A stretch of DNA of 64,000 nt from Typhlomys cinereus (Eukaryota; Chordata; Mammalia; Rodentia; Platacanthomyidae), in contig JALPQD010000413.1 in assembly GCA_023101885.1 (NCBI GenBank), positions 965,650 through 1,029,649 of the forward strand, read 5' to 3'. Under the pieces are notes generated by a model, which worked only from the letters and a program-made list of their open reading frames with translations, had not been told where the DNA came from and did not search any database. The first letter of the stretch is position 1. Each line of letters starts with the position of its first letter. Below are positions 37,901 through 51,101 of this stretch, piece after piece. The position numbers were made by a program, and so were the translations under genes.

Positions 37901-40900
37901 CACCCGGAAGTGAGGTGCTATGTCCGAGTTTGACCCTGCACATCCAACCTGTTCCCATGGGCTAGATATGCATGTAACCGCTTCATGAGATAACTACATC
38001 TGCTTTAGTTTATCCAACAGATTTTTATTGTGATATTTGTCCTTTAACCAAAGAGAAGAAAGTGCTGACAGACAATTTATGGGTGAACTAAAAGGAATTC
38101 CTTATCACTAAGCTAATTTGGTTAATTTTATATACCTGTAAACTAAAATTGATTCTTTGATATTTCAAGGCCATATTAGCCTTCTAAACTCATGGAGTTA
38201 ATTACCTACTTAGACTACACGTGCACTGTTTAAGGCTCTCTAGCAGCCAACACTAGCCCCATCTTATCCTTACTGAGCTAACTTTCAATCTCACACTTCC
38301 ACAGCCATGTGGCATTCAACACATGAAGACTGTACATACAAAATTATCACTGACTTTGACAATATTCCAAAATAGCCATTTTTTTTTGTTTGCTTCAAGT
38401 TCACAGAGGCTGCTTTGAGAAAAGGAAAGGGAACTACTGCCCCATGCCCAGTACTCCTCAGCGTTCCTCCCACTCTGGTCTAGATTGATTTCCATGCAGA
38501 CACACTGCTCTTCTCAATGTTGGGAGAGGAAAGTCTCATTCTAAGTCCCACGACATTTGTAGCTAACTGCTCCTCTGGCCTCATCCACAGGTGTACTGGC
38601 ACTCCAGCGCCCACATTCTCGGGGAGGCCATGGAACTCTTCTACGGGGGTCATCTGTGCTATGGCCCGCCCATTGAAAATGGATTCTATTATGACATGTT
38701 CATCGAAGACAGGTAACACCACTAAATCCTGGCTTCTGCATGCAGTGGGTTTCAGTGCTTAATAATGGCTGCTTAAACACTATGCGTTGTATAAGTGGTT
38801 ACAGATTGGTTAACCATTTGTGGAAACTGCTTTTCAATGAACTTAGATTTGAAGACATTGTTCAATGTTTTTCTTTCCCCCCCCCTGTTTACCTAACGCA
38901 CCACCTAAAGCTATAATCACAAGCTCAGTTCCTAGAAAACAGTTGGTTCAGTTAGGGTCATGATAATTGCGGGCCATCAACCCCATATAAGCACCCTCCC
39001 TCACTTGAGTGCCAGTTACGGTGGTTCACAGAGGCCTCATTCTCTCTAGGTCTGTGCTTGGAATCATTGTTCCCCAGTCCTGCTCTGTACCCCACATTGT
39101 CAGCTGCCCAAACTGAAACCTTGAATCCTTATCCCCCCACACTCCTTCCCACCTCACTATCCAGCAGCCCACACTACTTCTGCCAGCTTGGTCTCCTAAG
39201 TCATTCTCTTATCTTCTCTCACTTATGCCATAACTTAGCACTATCCTCTTGCCTTGTCTATCACCTTCGTGCTGCTTAATGATTTCCTAACAGATCACCA
39301 GCCTCTGGTAGCTGTTTCTTACAGGCTTATCCAGTAGAAACTACTTTTACTTAAAAAGTTTAAACTGAGTTTATTTAAAAATGCTTCTGACCCCAAATGT
39401 GTGGGTTATTTCCACACCAATAGCAGATTCAGTAACCCTCTGGATACCAGCAATTAAATTACATTCTGAGACTGCCTAGAGTTAGTGTAAGATAAAAAGT
39501 CCAAACACACCATGCCATGGACAAGAGATGAAAAAAAAAGATTGATTATATGGTGACATGGGCTAATTCTCAGAAGGGACAGAAGAGGGAGTGAAGGTTT
39601 TATAGTCCATGGGCTTGTGGGTGGAGTGAAGGACAGAGGGGAGTGAGTTATGCCCTGTCCCAATGAGGTACATGATTAAGTACAGGCTTTGTAAGTGTGG
39701 CTGGCCATTGCGAGAGGGGGTTACAGTGATGAGCAAACGAAGCTTTGCTCTGAATATGGGGGTTGTAGAAAGTGGAATCTATCATTCTAGCCTTTTATTA
39801 ATAATAAGAGACAACACATTCATTCTTTATTGCTTCCTGCTGGATGGGGTTAGGCGTGGGAAAGGTTACAGGTCAAACTAATAAAGTCATGTCCCAGTAC
39901 CGCATGATGAAGAGGACATCTAGAGTTCTGAGCTTGATGGGTCTTAACCTAGGAGAGACAAGAACTGACAAGAAGGTTAAGAAGGAAGCATCCATGTATG
40001 AAGACTAAACTATTGTAATCGAGGGTTTGATCAAGGGGCATGAACTGTTGTAACCAGGAGGGTAGGGAAGGGGCTGTGTTGGGCTTGTTAATTACCTGCT
40101 TTAACTTATCTAATAACATGTAATAGTCACTAGAATGTTAGGTCACATACAGAGGATGACAATAAATGGTAATTAGGGGCTAAAATGGCCCAAGATAATC
40201 TGGCTCTGAACTTGCAACATTTCAGGTCTCTCCACTTCTTTGGAGGTTCCCATCAAGTCAATCAGCCTTACTTACATGTGCCTTTCCAGGAACTTACATT
40301 CAGTTCCCTGTTGGCCAAACATCACAGTTTTGTGCATGCGGAGACTACATACAGTCAGTGTCCCATGTGGCTAGGGTCATCTCTAGTGTCTCATGTAGAT
40401 GAGGCTGAGCTGCAGGCAGGACAGCAGTCTTCAAGAGAGAGAAGGATAGCTAATTGGCCATTAAGGAAGAAATTTTTGGATCATAGTAAATCTATTTAGC
40501 CATGATCATCCAGATCTGTTACATTTTTGTTTCTGTTTCTGATATAAAATTTACATGTGACCTGAATTATCTGGCCTAATGAGGTGAGGGCAATGGTAAG
40601 GAATATTTAATTTGAAGCCAGTTTGACATTAGTTATAATGCACAACATCATATTAAGACTTTTAAGCAATACTATATTATCCCATAAGGCCCAGAATTAG
40701 ACCCTCTAGGAATTAGGATTTTATGAGTCTTATGAGCATACCAAATCTTTGTCTAAACAAGATACATTAGTTCTTAAATGCAAATTATTGTCTATATTTC
40801 TGGAATTAATGAAGAGAAAATTTAAAGACAGTTGAAGAATACTTGAATATTGTAATGTTACTTTTAACTATGGCTGTGAGAGAGCACTGAAAGTTAAATA

Positions 40901-42667
40901 ACTTAAGGGAGAAAGGGAGATTTATTCAACAGTCCCAGAGAGGGAAAACAGACTTCCACTGTGGAAGCGGCATGGCTGTTGGCTGGCTGAAGCTAGAGAC
41001 AGGCTAAGTCACACCCTCTGTGACTGCTAAGAGCTGGATTCCTGAAGAGTCTCCCTTCTCCTTCTGTGGTTCCTTTTATCTGGTCTACTGGGAGGTTCCA
41101 ATGAGATCTGGAGAGGTTCCCATCGGATCTAGGGCTGATCTTTGTATTATCCAGATAATTTCTTCAGCTGGTCTCAGGTGATCTTAGTTAATGACAGGTG
41201 TGTCAAGTTGACCCCCAGGATTAAGTATCACAAATATGTTCTAAGCAGGTATATTTCTGAGACTAGCTCTTTACAATATTCTTTAACTTTCTAAGTTCAT
41301 TTTGGAAAAAGTTTTACCTTAACAAACAGAATTCTTTCTCATCCAAAAGCATTTTTCTTATCAATAGCATATTCCTTAATGGTAGTCTGCTGTTTTAGAT
41401 ACTTGAAAAAATATGTCTTTTAAAAGGAGGTAGTAACAGTAGACCTCATCTTTAAAAGAAATAAAGAATTGGGCTTAATTTGGCAATTGTAAATTAATTT
41501 GGTATCATGCAAATCATATAAACACCCAATCACATATAGACAGTACACATCTATATAGCCATTTATAAATGTACACTTAAAATCCAAGACTTTGTAGCTC
41601 TCATGCATTAAGTAATCCTCAAAGTTTGTACCTTTAAAGTATATGACCTTTAACATAAATACAATAGAAAACTTTTGACTTAGGACATCTAACATAACTA
41701 AGGCAAAACAGGGCCTTTATGCCTGCTGAGTTTAAAGTGACCCTTTTTTCCCTCTAGTTTGAATTGGTCAAGATAAGAATTTTGAATTTGAAGTTAATTG
41801 TTGGGATTATGTCTTTTAAATCTCCACTTTGAAAGAATTTAGCATAACACTTTTAAATACCAAATGAACAATAGCACATAGTTACAGGATAATCTCTCAA
41901 GTTTTTCTTTAGGTATATTATATAAAATAGCATCTAAAAATTAGGCAAATAAGTTTATCACACAGCAGTAGAAACAATCAGAAACCATTACATCTGAATT
42001 AGGCTAGCATGGTTGTAACAGAATGCAAAAGTATACATGGAGGACACGTAGTTAGAGAAGAGACGGGAGCAAAGAAGTTGATGGTCTCATCGCAGAAATG
42101 GAGCCCATGTATCTTACCACAGGGAGAATGAGGAAATTTCAATGAATTCTTCAGAAGACATTTACATTTTCTCAGTTGTTAGATTTGCTGGGACAAGATT
42201 CCACAAAAGAAGTCAGAGGAATGAACAAGTTTAACTAGCCAATATCCATAGTGACTTTGCTACTTTGGGAATACATGGAACATCTTTAAAGGAATTATAA
42301 AAGTGATGTTAGACATGGTGGGAAAGGCAGTAGAGCCCCAGCAGTAGGGGACCCCAGAGACAGGCTTTAGGAACTCAGAAAGGAGGAATTTTTGGAAGAT
42401 TTAAAATTTGGTTAGAGTAAGAACACAATAACATCTTTATAGTCTCATTAAAATCAAAACCAGGGCTGGAGAGGTGGCTCAGGGGTTAAGCCTCTGTCTT
42501 GCAGGCAGAAGGTCCTGCGTTCAAATCCTAGACCCCATGTATAGACGCAGGGCGGAAGCAGGGCGGCCTGCATTTTTGGTCCTGGTAGGGCGGAGCCTGT
42601 GAATCCGGGGGCAGAGTAAACAAGGAGGTGGAGGCAGTCCATGGTGATTCCCGAATTCGTCCGTAGT

Positions 42668-42704
<37 letters not shown>

Positions 42705-45700
42705 ACACGCACATACACACGCATACATGCACATACACACAATTGACTAAATAATAAAAAAATTAAAATCAAAACCAAGCGAGATAATTTTTCATGAAAG
42801 AAAACTTAGTTTACTAGCAGCAGTTTCAATAGACTTAAATTTTTAATTATATTAGAGTGTTTAAGTCAGTAGGTACTTAGACCTTTCAATCTTACCAAAA
42901 TTAATCATTTTAAGTATGTATATATGTATTTTAATTGAGCATGCCAAAAATAAAAAAAAAATTTAGTGCACAATTGAAATGAAAAAAGTTGAAGTAGCCA
43001 CAAATTTGTCGCTTTGAAACACACAAACTTAGCTATTAGACACATGAGAGGATTACATGAAATCCAGGTAACTGTAAATTTAGCATGATGCAGATCAGAC
43101 AACACAGATAAGGAGACACGGGGATTTAGAGAATTAGGATACATTATAGAAACCTGGCTATCTGGAAAAAAAGTGTTTTATTATTAAGCAAAGAATTGCC
43201 TAGGACTTACAGTTAGTGGGCAAAATAAGCCAAGTTAGATATAGTAAAGGTTTTCCTTTAAGGGAAAGTCAAATTATCTTTAGTTAGAATTCCAATTTTT
43301 AAACCACTTACAAGTCGAAAATCCATAATTATCATATGAGAAGCCATCCTGAGTACGTGTAGGACGTCTCTAAACATTTCCTTCTCCTTTGAAATCAGAG
43401 AAGTTTCAGGAGGCAAAAGGATCAGATAAAGAGCTCAACCCGGTTGCACACCAGGGTGCCTAGCCCCATCCTGTTGAAAGCTCCGGTGAAAAGTGGATCA
43501 TCCTCGGGGCACAGCACCATGTCTAAGTCAGAGTATATATTTAACATGATACGAATCAGACAACACAGATAAGGAGACTTAGAATTTAGCAACATTTAGC
43601 AAACAAACACAGTGAAATGGGGGAGGTGGGGTAATCATGTTGCCATGTTGATTCCTTTCGGGACTGATGAAGAAGCCAGAGTGGGTCCTCTATGAAAAGC
43701 AAAGCATCACTCCATGTCATCTGGTGCACCTTAGTTACAAAGGTGGAATTGTGGGAGGGATAAATGTGCTGAGATCTAGTGGCTTAAGTGATTTAAAAAG
43801 GCAGACAGGAGGTAAAGGGTTTAGTTTTGAATGGAAGATACCCATCTCAGAGAAGACGGAGCAGAGAAGGACCCAGACGAGCAAAAAGGTACAGAGGAAA
43901 AAACCCTGGAGAGCCCCTGGCTTGTCAAGCATGCAAAGGGCATCTGCAGAGCACACTTGCGGAGCCCAGATTCCATCGAGATACCAGCGGGTGGTGTCGC
44001 ACGCCCCTGGATTCAGATCTGGTTCATGCGGGGGCCCAGTAAAAATGGTCAGTGGCTGGTGTGACTTTCGAGGCAGAAGTCAAGGTGACCATGTCAGAGA
44101 GGCTGCCTGTAAGGAGAAAAACCCAGTACACTTCGTAGTGAGTGGAGACCAAAGAAGATGGAAAGGGAAAAATGGGATCATGAGAACCCGACATTCACGG
44201 AGAGGAAAGAGCAAAGGAAAAATGGGGCTCAAGAGCCCTGGCATTTGCTGAGAGGAAAGGGGAGCTATGCCAGCAAGGAGTGCAGGGCACGAGGAAACAG
44301 AGAGAAAAAGAGAGAAAGAGAGAGTGAATTGATCTTAGGATCTAACCTGGTAGAATATGTTCCGAGCTGGGGTCTGAGAAGAAGGGCTCCAGCCTGGGTA
44401 TTTGGCACCTTTATGTAAGATAAAAAGCCCAACTACGCCATGCCACAGACAAGGGATGAAAAAAGTTTATTAATTACATTTGAGACATGGCTAATTCTCA
44501 GAAGGAAGAAGCAGCAGTGTCTGAAGGAGTGAAGTTTTATAGTCCCTGCTTGTGGGCGGCATGAAGGACAGAGGGGAGTGACCAAGTGTGGGCTTCTAAG
44601 TGCTGGCTGGCCATTAGAGTGGGCGCAGTGACCAGCGAGCAGAGCTTTTGCTCTGAATGTGGGCATTGGAGGAAAGAGAATCGGTCAGGTCAGAGATTCA
44701 ACTCAAGACAGCCCCACACTGTCCTGTTTCAGATACCAGTCACCAGTCAAGGCCTCCCATGAGTCTGACCACCAGCAGTGATAGGGAGTCCCCACAACCC
44801 ACTACTAGGTTCAGTAGTTTCTGGAATGCCTTAGAGAAGTCTACTTTAGTGTAAAGACTGTTGGAAAAAACGCACAGGGTTATGCTCGTAAGAAGGGTTT
44901 GGTGTCTCCTGTATCTCTGGGCTGAACCACCTCCCACACCTGGATGTCCCAGCACCATCTTGGCAGTTCTCTCAATCCTGTCGTTCGGGGGTTTTTAATG
45001 GACATTTGGTCACATAGTCACGATTGATGAAATCACTGGCCCTGGTGGTTGATTCCTGTCTAGCCGCTCTCCCCCTCTGGAGGCTGGCAGTTGAACTGAA
45101 TGTCCCAACTCTCTAATTATGCCTTAGTCTTTCTGACACCAGCCTCTCCCAGGAGCTTCTGGGTCCCGGTCATCTCACTAGCACACAAGAAGACATCATC
45201 AGGATTCCAGACACTGTCACACCACAGTAGCACATCCAGGGGTGTCTTGTTTCCACACGCCAGGATTCCTTCTGCACACGAGTGCTTCACTCTTCACCTG
45301 CCGTGTGCTTAGCACTGGTCACTCAGCAGTGAACAAGCCAGTCCATCCTCGTGGCACTGATAATTGAAGATGGACAGGATACAGACAGACAGCTGCCATC
45401 GGGAGGTAGTGAGTGGATGAAGGGAAGGAAGTCAGGAGTAGGAAATACATACAGTGGGCAGGAAAGAGCAGAGTGCTCCTGAGATAGAGGCCAGAATGGG
45501 TGGAGGAAACAAGCCCTGAGGATACCCAGGGCAGAACACTCCTACTTTGGCAGGGATACTGTGGCTGGTATCAGGAACAGCAAGGAAGCCAGTGTGCCAG
45601 GAGGAGACTGGGCTTCAACCAGGAGCAGTGGAGGGCTCAGTCCCTGCACAGCATGAGCATCAATGAAGCAGTTCACACACGTCTTTCTTTCAGTCCAACT

Positions 45701-48700
45701 CCCAAGAAGCAATGGAGGGCAGGGCGTAGTGAGTCTCTCATACAACTCTCTGGAACAAAAGTAAAAATGTCTGATTCCTAAGGAAGATCATACAGCAGCA
45801 CAGGCCTCAGAGGAGCTCCACCTGCCTGGGGAGTCTCCTAGCAGGCAGGTCACTACAGTATGTTCTGACGCCCTGTGTCCCCTCAGACATCCCATGTAAG
45901 GAAGCATGGATTCCATTTAGGAAGCGTGTCAACTAATGAAGGCCACAGGGCAGAGGAGGGGATGACTGTGTGGAAGATCTGTGTTGATGTTCAGTCTTGT
46001 CCTTTTAGAGCAGTGTCCAGTACCGAGCTGTCCAGCCTGGAGAACATATGTAAAACCATCATAAAAGAAAAGCAACCTTTCGAAAGACTGGAAATCAGCA
46101 AGGATACCCTCCTGGAAATGTTTAAGGTAACTGGGAACTCTTGAATGAAACCTTTACTAGGAATTTTCAAAGTTATTAAGCTAAATGAGCCTTTTCTTCC
46201 CCTGCTCCCAAAAATTAGCTGTAACTCAACAGTGGATCTGGAGTCTGTTCAGCTGCTGTGAGTCACCAGCCACCCACTGTCCACTCCTTCCTTGGGTTTC
46301 CAAAAAGATTTCAGGCAATCATAGGTAATTTTCCATGCGTTACACATATCTGGCTTAGTTCTGAGTGTTGTTAGCATCTAACTCCTGGGAACACTCATTC
46401 CATCTGATAGAATGAAGCTCTGCCTGATTCTAGAATAGAAAATAAAGCCAACTAATGATAACCTAAAGGAAATAAAATGGTTCTGATGTCAACAATATTA
46501 ATAGCCACATATAAAATTCTCTCATGTGTACACACATTCCTTCTGCTGAGTTTTCTGCTAGTTTACTTGTTTGTCTTTAACCTGAGAAAAACTTTAGTAG
46601 TGTCTTTATATTGTTTTGACCAATATATTTAAATATTATCCTATTTTTATTTTTAAATCATGCATATCAGAGAAAGCACATGTTTGAAAGTTCAGTATTA
46701 TTTGTGGGACTTGACTTGGTTTTGGTGGAAATTACAATTTTTCCTTTTTTAAATGACAGATTGCGTAAAGTGCTACCTTGAGTTCCAGGGCTCTAAGTGC
46801 AGCCATCTGTCCATCAAATACCCTCCCTTCTCTCCCCAACATGACTAAGCCCTTCTAGAGCCTTTTTCTCTGAATCTGTAAAGAACCTGCTTTCACTGGG
46901 CTTATCGAGTGTCTCTGATGGGTTTGTTTCACTCAACGCAATGCCCTCAAGGTTCTCTAATGCTCTGGCATATGTCAGTCTTCTTCTTTTAGCAGAGTCC
47001 CTCATGTAGTGTAGATGTTAACCCTTTAACAGATCAGTTGCAGACAGCTTCTCCCATTCCCAAGCTGTCTTTCCCTCCACAGCTGGTCTTTAGATCTCAG
47101 CACATCAACTTAGTTGATCCCATTGGATCAATCAAACAGTTACACTGTATAAATCTAGACATTTTCTTGCCAACAGCTGTCTTCTTTTCTTTTTCCTGTG
47201 TATGTGGTATGGGGAGTACATGTATATGGGTGCACACATGTTCGTTGAGTGCACGTGGAGGCCCAAAGTTGATGTCAGTAATCATTCTCAATCACTCTTG
47301 CATCTTATTCTTTTGAAGCAATGTCTCTAAACTCATCAGCAGGGCTGGTCTCGCTGGCAAGCCTGCCCAGGGGATGCCAGTCTCTGTTTCCCAAGGCTGG
47401 AATTACAGATGTGCTACTACACACACACCTGGCATGTTACTTGGGATCAGGGGGTCGGATCTCAGGTCCTTTGCTTGGAGCTCCCCAGCCCCAGCTATCT
47501 CCCATGAATAGTTACTAAGTATAAAGTACCTGATAGTGTTATAATGTCAACAAAAGTAGAAAAAAAGGAAAAACTACATGTTTCTAAATGCTTTATCATG
47601 GCTTACTGCAAACTTTATTTATATATAAACAAGTTATGTAAATGTGTCCTAAGAATTATATATTTATTTCCGACAGTTAAAATCTTCTAGAACAGTGCTA
47701 TCCAAAACAAGTAAAATAGAACCAGTAGAACAGCATGAAATGTGTGCTTTGAATTATGTAGCAGCTATGATTTGAAAATAAAGGTAACTTTAACAGAGAT
47801 GTAGTTAGATATATCAAAAATATCTCTACATACAGAAAATGAACGCCAACTAGCATCTCATGCTCTTTCCACCTGCATTGCACCTGCACACTCTGCGTGC
47901 TACAATTGAAGTCCTCTGTGCTACACTCATAGTCCTCTGTGTTCACACTGATGGTCCTCTGTGTTCACACTCACGGTCCTCTGTGTTCACACGCACGGTC
48001 CTCTGTGCTACATTCACGGTCCTCTGTGCTACATTCACGGTCCTCTGTGTTCACACTGATGGTCCTCTGTGTTCACATTGACGGTCCTCTGTGCTCACAC
48101 TCATGGTCCTCTGTGCTACACTCACGGTCCTCTGTGTTCACACTCACAGTCCTCTGTATTCACACTGATGGTCCTGTGTGTTCACACTCACAGTGCTCTG
48201 TGTTCACACTGATGGTCCTCTGTGCTCACACTCACAGTCCTCTGTGCTACACTCACAGTCCTCTATGTTCACACTCACGGTCCTCTGTGCCACACTCACG
48301 GTCCTCTGTGCCACACTCACGGTCCTCTGTACTCACACTCACGGTCCTCTGTGCTACACTCACAGTCCTCTGTGTTCACACTCACAGTCCTCTGTGTTAC
48401 ACTCACAGTCCTCTGTGCTACACTCACAGTCCTCTATGTTCACACTCACGGTCCTCTGTGCCACACTCACGGTCCTCTGTGCCACACTCACGGTCCTCTG
48501 TACTCACACTCACGGTCCTCTGTGCTACACTCACAGTCCTCTGTGTTCACACTCACAGTCCTCTGTGTTACACTCACAGTCCTCTGTGCTACACTCACAG
48601 TCCTCTATGTTCACACTCACGGTCCTCTGTGCCACACTCACGGTCCTCTGTGCCACACTCACGGTCCTCTGTACTCACACTCACGGTCCTCTGTGCTACA

Positions 48701-51050
48701 CTCACAGTCCTCTGTGTTCACACTCACAGTCCTCTGTGTTACACTCACAGTCCTCTGTGCTACACTCACAGTCCTCTATGTTCACACTCACGGTCCTCTA
48801 TGTTCACACTCACGGTCCTCTGTGCTCACACTCACGGTCCTCTGTGTTCACACTCACGGTCCCCTGTGCTACACTCACGGTCCCCTGTGCTCACACTCAC
48901 GGTCCCCTGTGTTCACACTCACGGTCCTCTGTGCCACACTCACGGTCCTCTGTGCTCACACTCACGGTCCTCTGTGCTACACTCACGGTCCTCTGTGCTA
49001 CACTCACGGTCCTCTGTGCTACACTCACGGTCCTCTGTGCTCACACTCACGGTCCTCTGTGCTTCACTCACGGTCCTCTATATTCACACTCACGGTCCTC
49101 TGTGCTACACTCACAGTCCTCTGTTCACACTCACAGTCCTCTGTGCTACACTCACAGTCCTCTGTGTTCACACTCACAGTCCTCTGTGCTACACTCACGG
49201 TCCTCTGTGTTCACACTCACGGTCCTCTGTGCTACACTCACGGTCCTCTGTGTTCACACTCACGGTCCCCTGTGCTACACTCACGGTCCTCTGTGCTACA
49301 CTCACGGTCCTCTGTGCTACACTCACAGTCCTCTGTGCTACACTCACAGTCCTCTGTGCTCACACTCACGGTCCTCTGTGCTCACACTCACGGTCCTCTG
49401 TGCTACACTCACGGTCCTCTGTGTTCACACTCATGGTCCTCTATATTCACACTCATGGTCCTCTGTGCTCACACTCACGGTCCTCTGTGCTACACTCACG
49501 GTCCTCTGTGTTCACACTCATGGTCCTCTATATTCACACTCATGGTCCTCTGTGTTCACACTCACAGTCCTCTGTACTACACTCACGGTCCTCTGTGCTA
49601 CACTCACGGTCCTCTGTACTACACTCACAGCCTCTGTGCTACACTCACAGTCCTCTGTGTTTACACCCGTAGCCCCACATACTTATTTGCAGCCCTGCAT
49701 TCTTACACTGGAAGCCCTGCCTGCTTACACTCCAGGTCCTGTATGTTTACACTTCAGCACATTTCATCTCAGATTAGTTCTATTTGGGTGTCACCTAGCC
49801 TGTGAATCAAGGCTGTCACCACGCAGTGTGGCTCTATGCTGTGAGCACAGTGTGTCCACAGTATTGCCACACTTTGAACAAGTTAGGCAGCCTGTTGATG
49901 TTTCTATAGAAGAGGATTTATCTCATTAAAAGTATAAGTAGTTTAAGTATTTGGAAGAGAACATATGAGTATGGTTTACTCAGCCCCAGATAGGATATTT
50001 CTAATCCTCTTTTTTCAAGGATTAGGGAGTTTTAAAAAAAAAAGAAGTGGCAAGTGAAAACCCCCAGGACTTTCAATACCTTTTAGACCTCCTTCTGAAA
50101 CTCATGAGTAACTCTATCTGGAACATCTTTTTAAGAAATTATACATGTATTCATTGTATATAAATGCTCATTATATATGTATATATACTCATTATATATG
50201 TATATATTGATATATAGATGTATAATTTATTATTTTGTATACAAGTAATTCTTTGCAACTTTTTAAAATTTAACAATATGCTGTGAATCTCTCCAGTGAA
50301 TACATATAATGCTATTTTGCTGCATTTTCTTTAAAAATACATGCTAAATATGCCTCAAAGTCATTTAACCTCCATTATATAGATTAAAATATACAATTAT
50401 AATGAAAACATAATGTAATCTTGCATAATAATATATAATTTTTTCTTGGTAGTATAATAAATTTAAGTGCCGGATTCTGAAGGAGAAGGTCAATACTCCA
50501 ACTACCACAGTTTACAGGTTAGTGTTCATTGGCTTTAAGCACTGTTCAGTGTAAACTCAAAGACTTGGCAGTAGAAGCAGGCCTCTGTTAAAGGCCTCAA
50601 AATGTTCTGACCAAGGGAACATTGTTCCATTCTCCCTTGTAGCTAACCAGATGGTACAGGTTTCATTTTTCTAATCTAGTAGATCATCCTGCAAGTGAGT
50701 GAGGCCACGTCACCTCCATGTGTGTGGGACTTTAGGAAAAAGACTTTATCTCCTCTGCACTGGCACCGCAGCAGGAGCCTTACAGTGGCATCACTTCTCA
50801 CATCCACCCTCTGCTTCCTAACTTGCTCCCCAGCGCCCAGAGCAAAACTTGCCCAGTGCATATCACATGAGAATGGGGTTTATAATGAGTAGTCCAAAAG
50901 CTATAACTATGCCTAGGTCTGTCATGAATCTCTCATTGCAGGTGTGGCCCACTAATTGATCTTTGTAAAGGCCCCCATGTAAGACACACTGGAAAAATTA
51001 AAACCATCAGAATTTTCAAGGTACAGATTGATTTTTTTTCTTTTCTTTTG

Positions 51051-51101
<51 letters not shown>

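Larger units (their letters stand above)
39486..44687 (-). mobile_element. IAP-like (class II) endogenous provirus in Tars3 intron 5, antisense
   Basis: Two related LTRs in the same minus orientation (39486-39783 and 44414-44687) enclose about 4.6 kb. Next to the right-hand (5') LTR is a primer-binding-site-like segment at 44393-44409, reading GGTGCCAAATACCCAGG on the minus strand, close to the tRNA-Phe site used by IAP elements. Six-base flanks AGTTAG/GGTCAG could be the decayed target duplication. No gag, pol or env reading frame is recognisable, so it is either heavily decayed or a non-autonomous, ETn-like form. A MaLR LTR and a SINE have since inserted into it. Confidence 0.75.

Noticed and set aside
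43667..44251. 194-codon open frame inside the IAP-like provirus, + strand
   Set aside because: It runs opposite to the provirus, overlaps its leader region, shows no gag-like or other domain, and is low-complexity and basic.
47890..49757. CRISPR array or alpha-satellite (because of direct repeats and a 171-bp period)
   Set aside because: There are no unique spacers, the units are contiguous, and the sequence is unrelated to alpha satellite. The 171 bp is simply eight short units.
47939..49929. Three overlapping open frames of 527-583 codons on the + strand
   Set aside because: They are the same 21-22 bp minisatellite unit read in all three frames. There is no stop in the unit, the translation is a meaningless SSVLHSR-like repeat, and the locus is in an intron.
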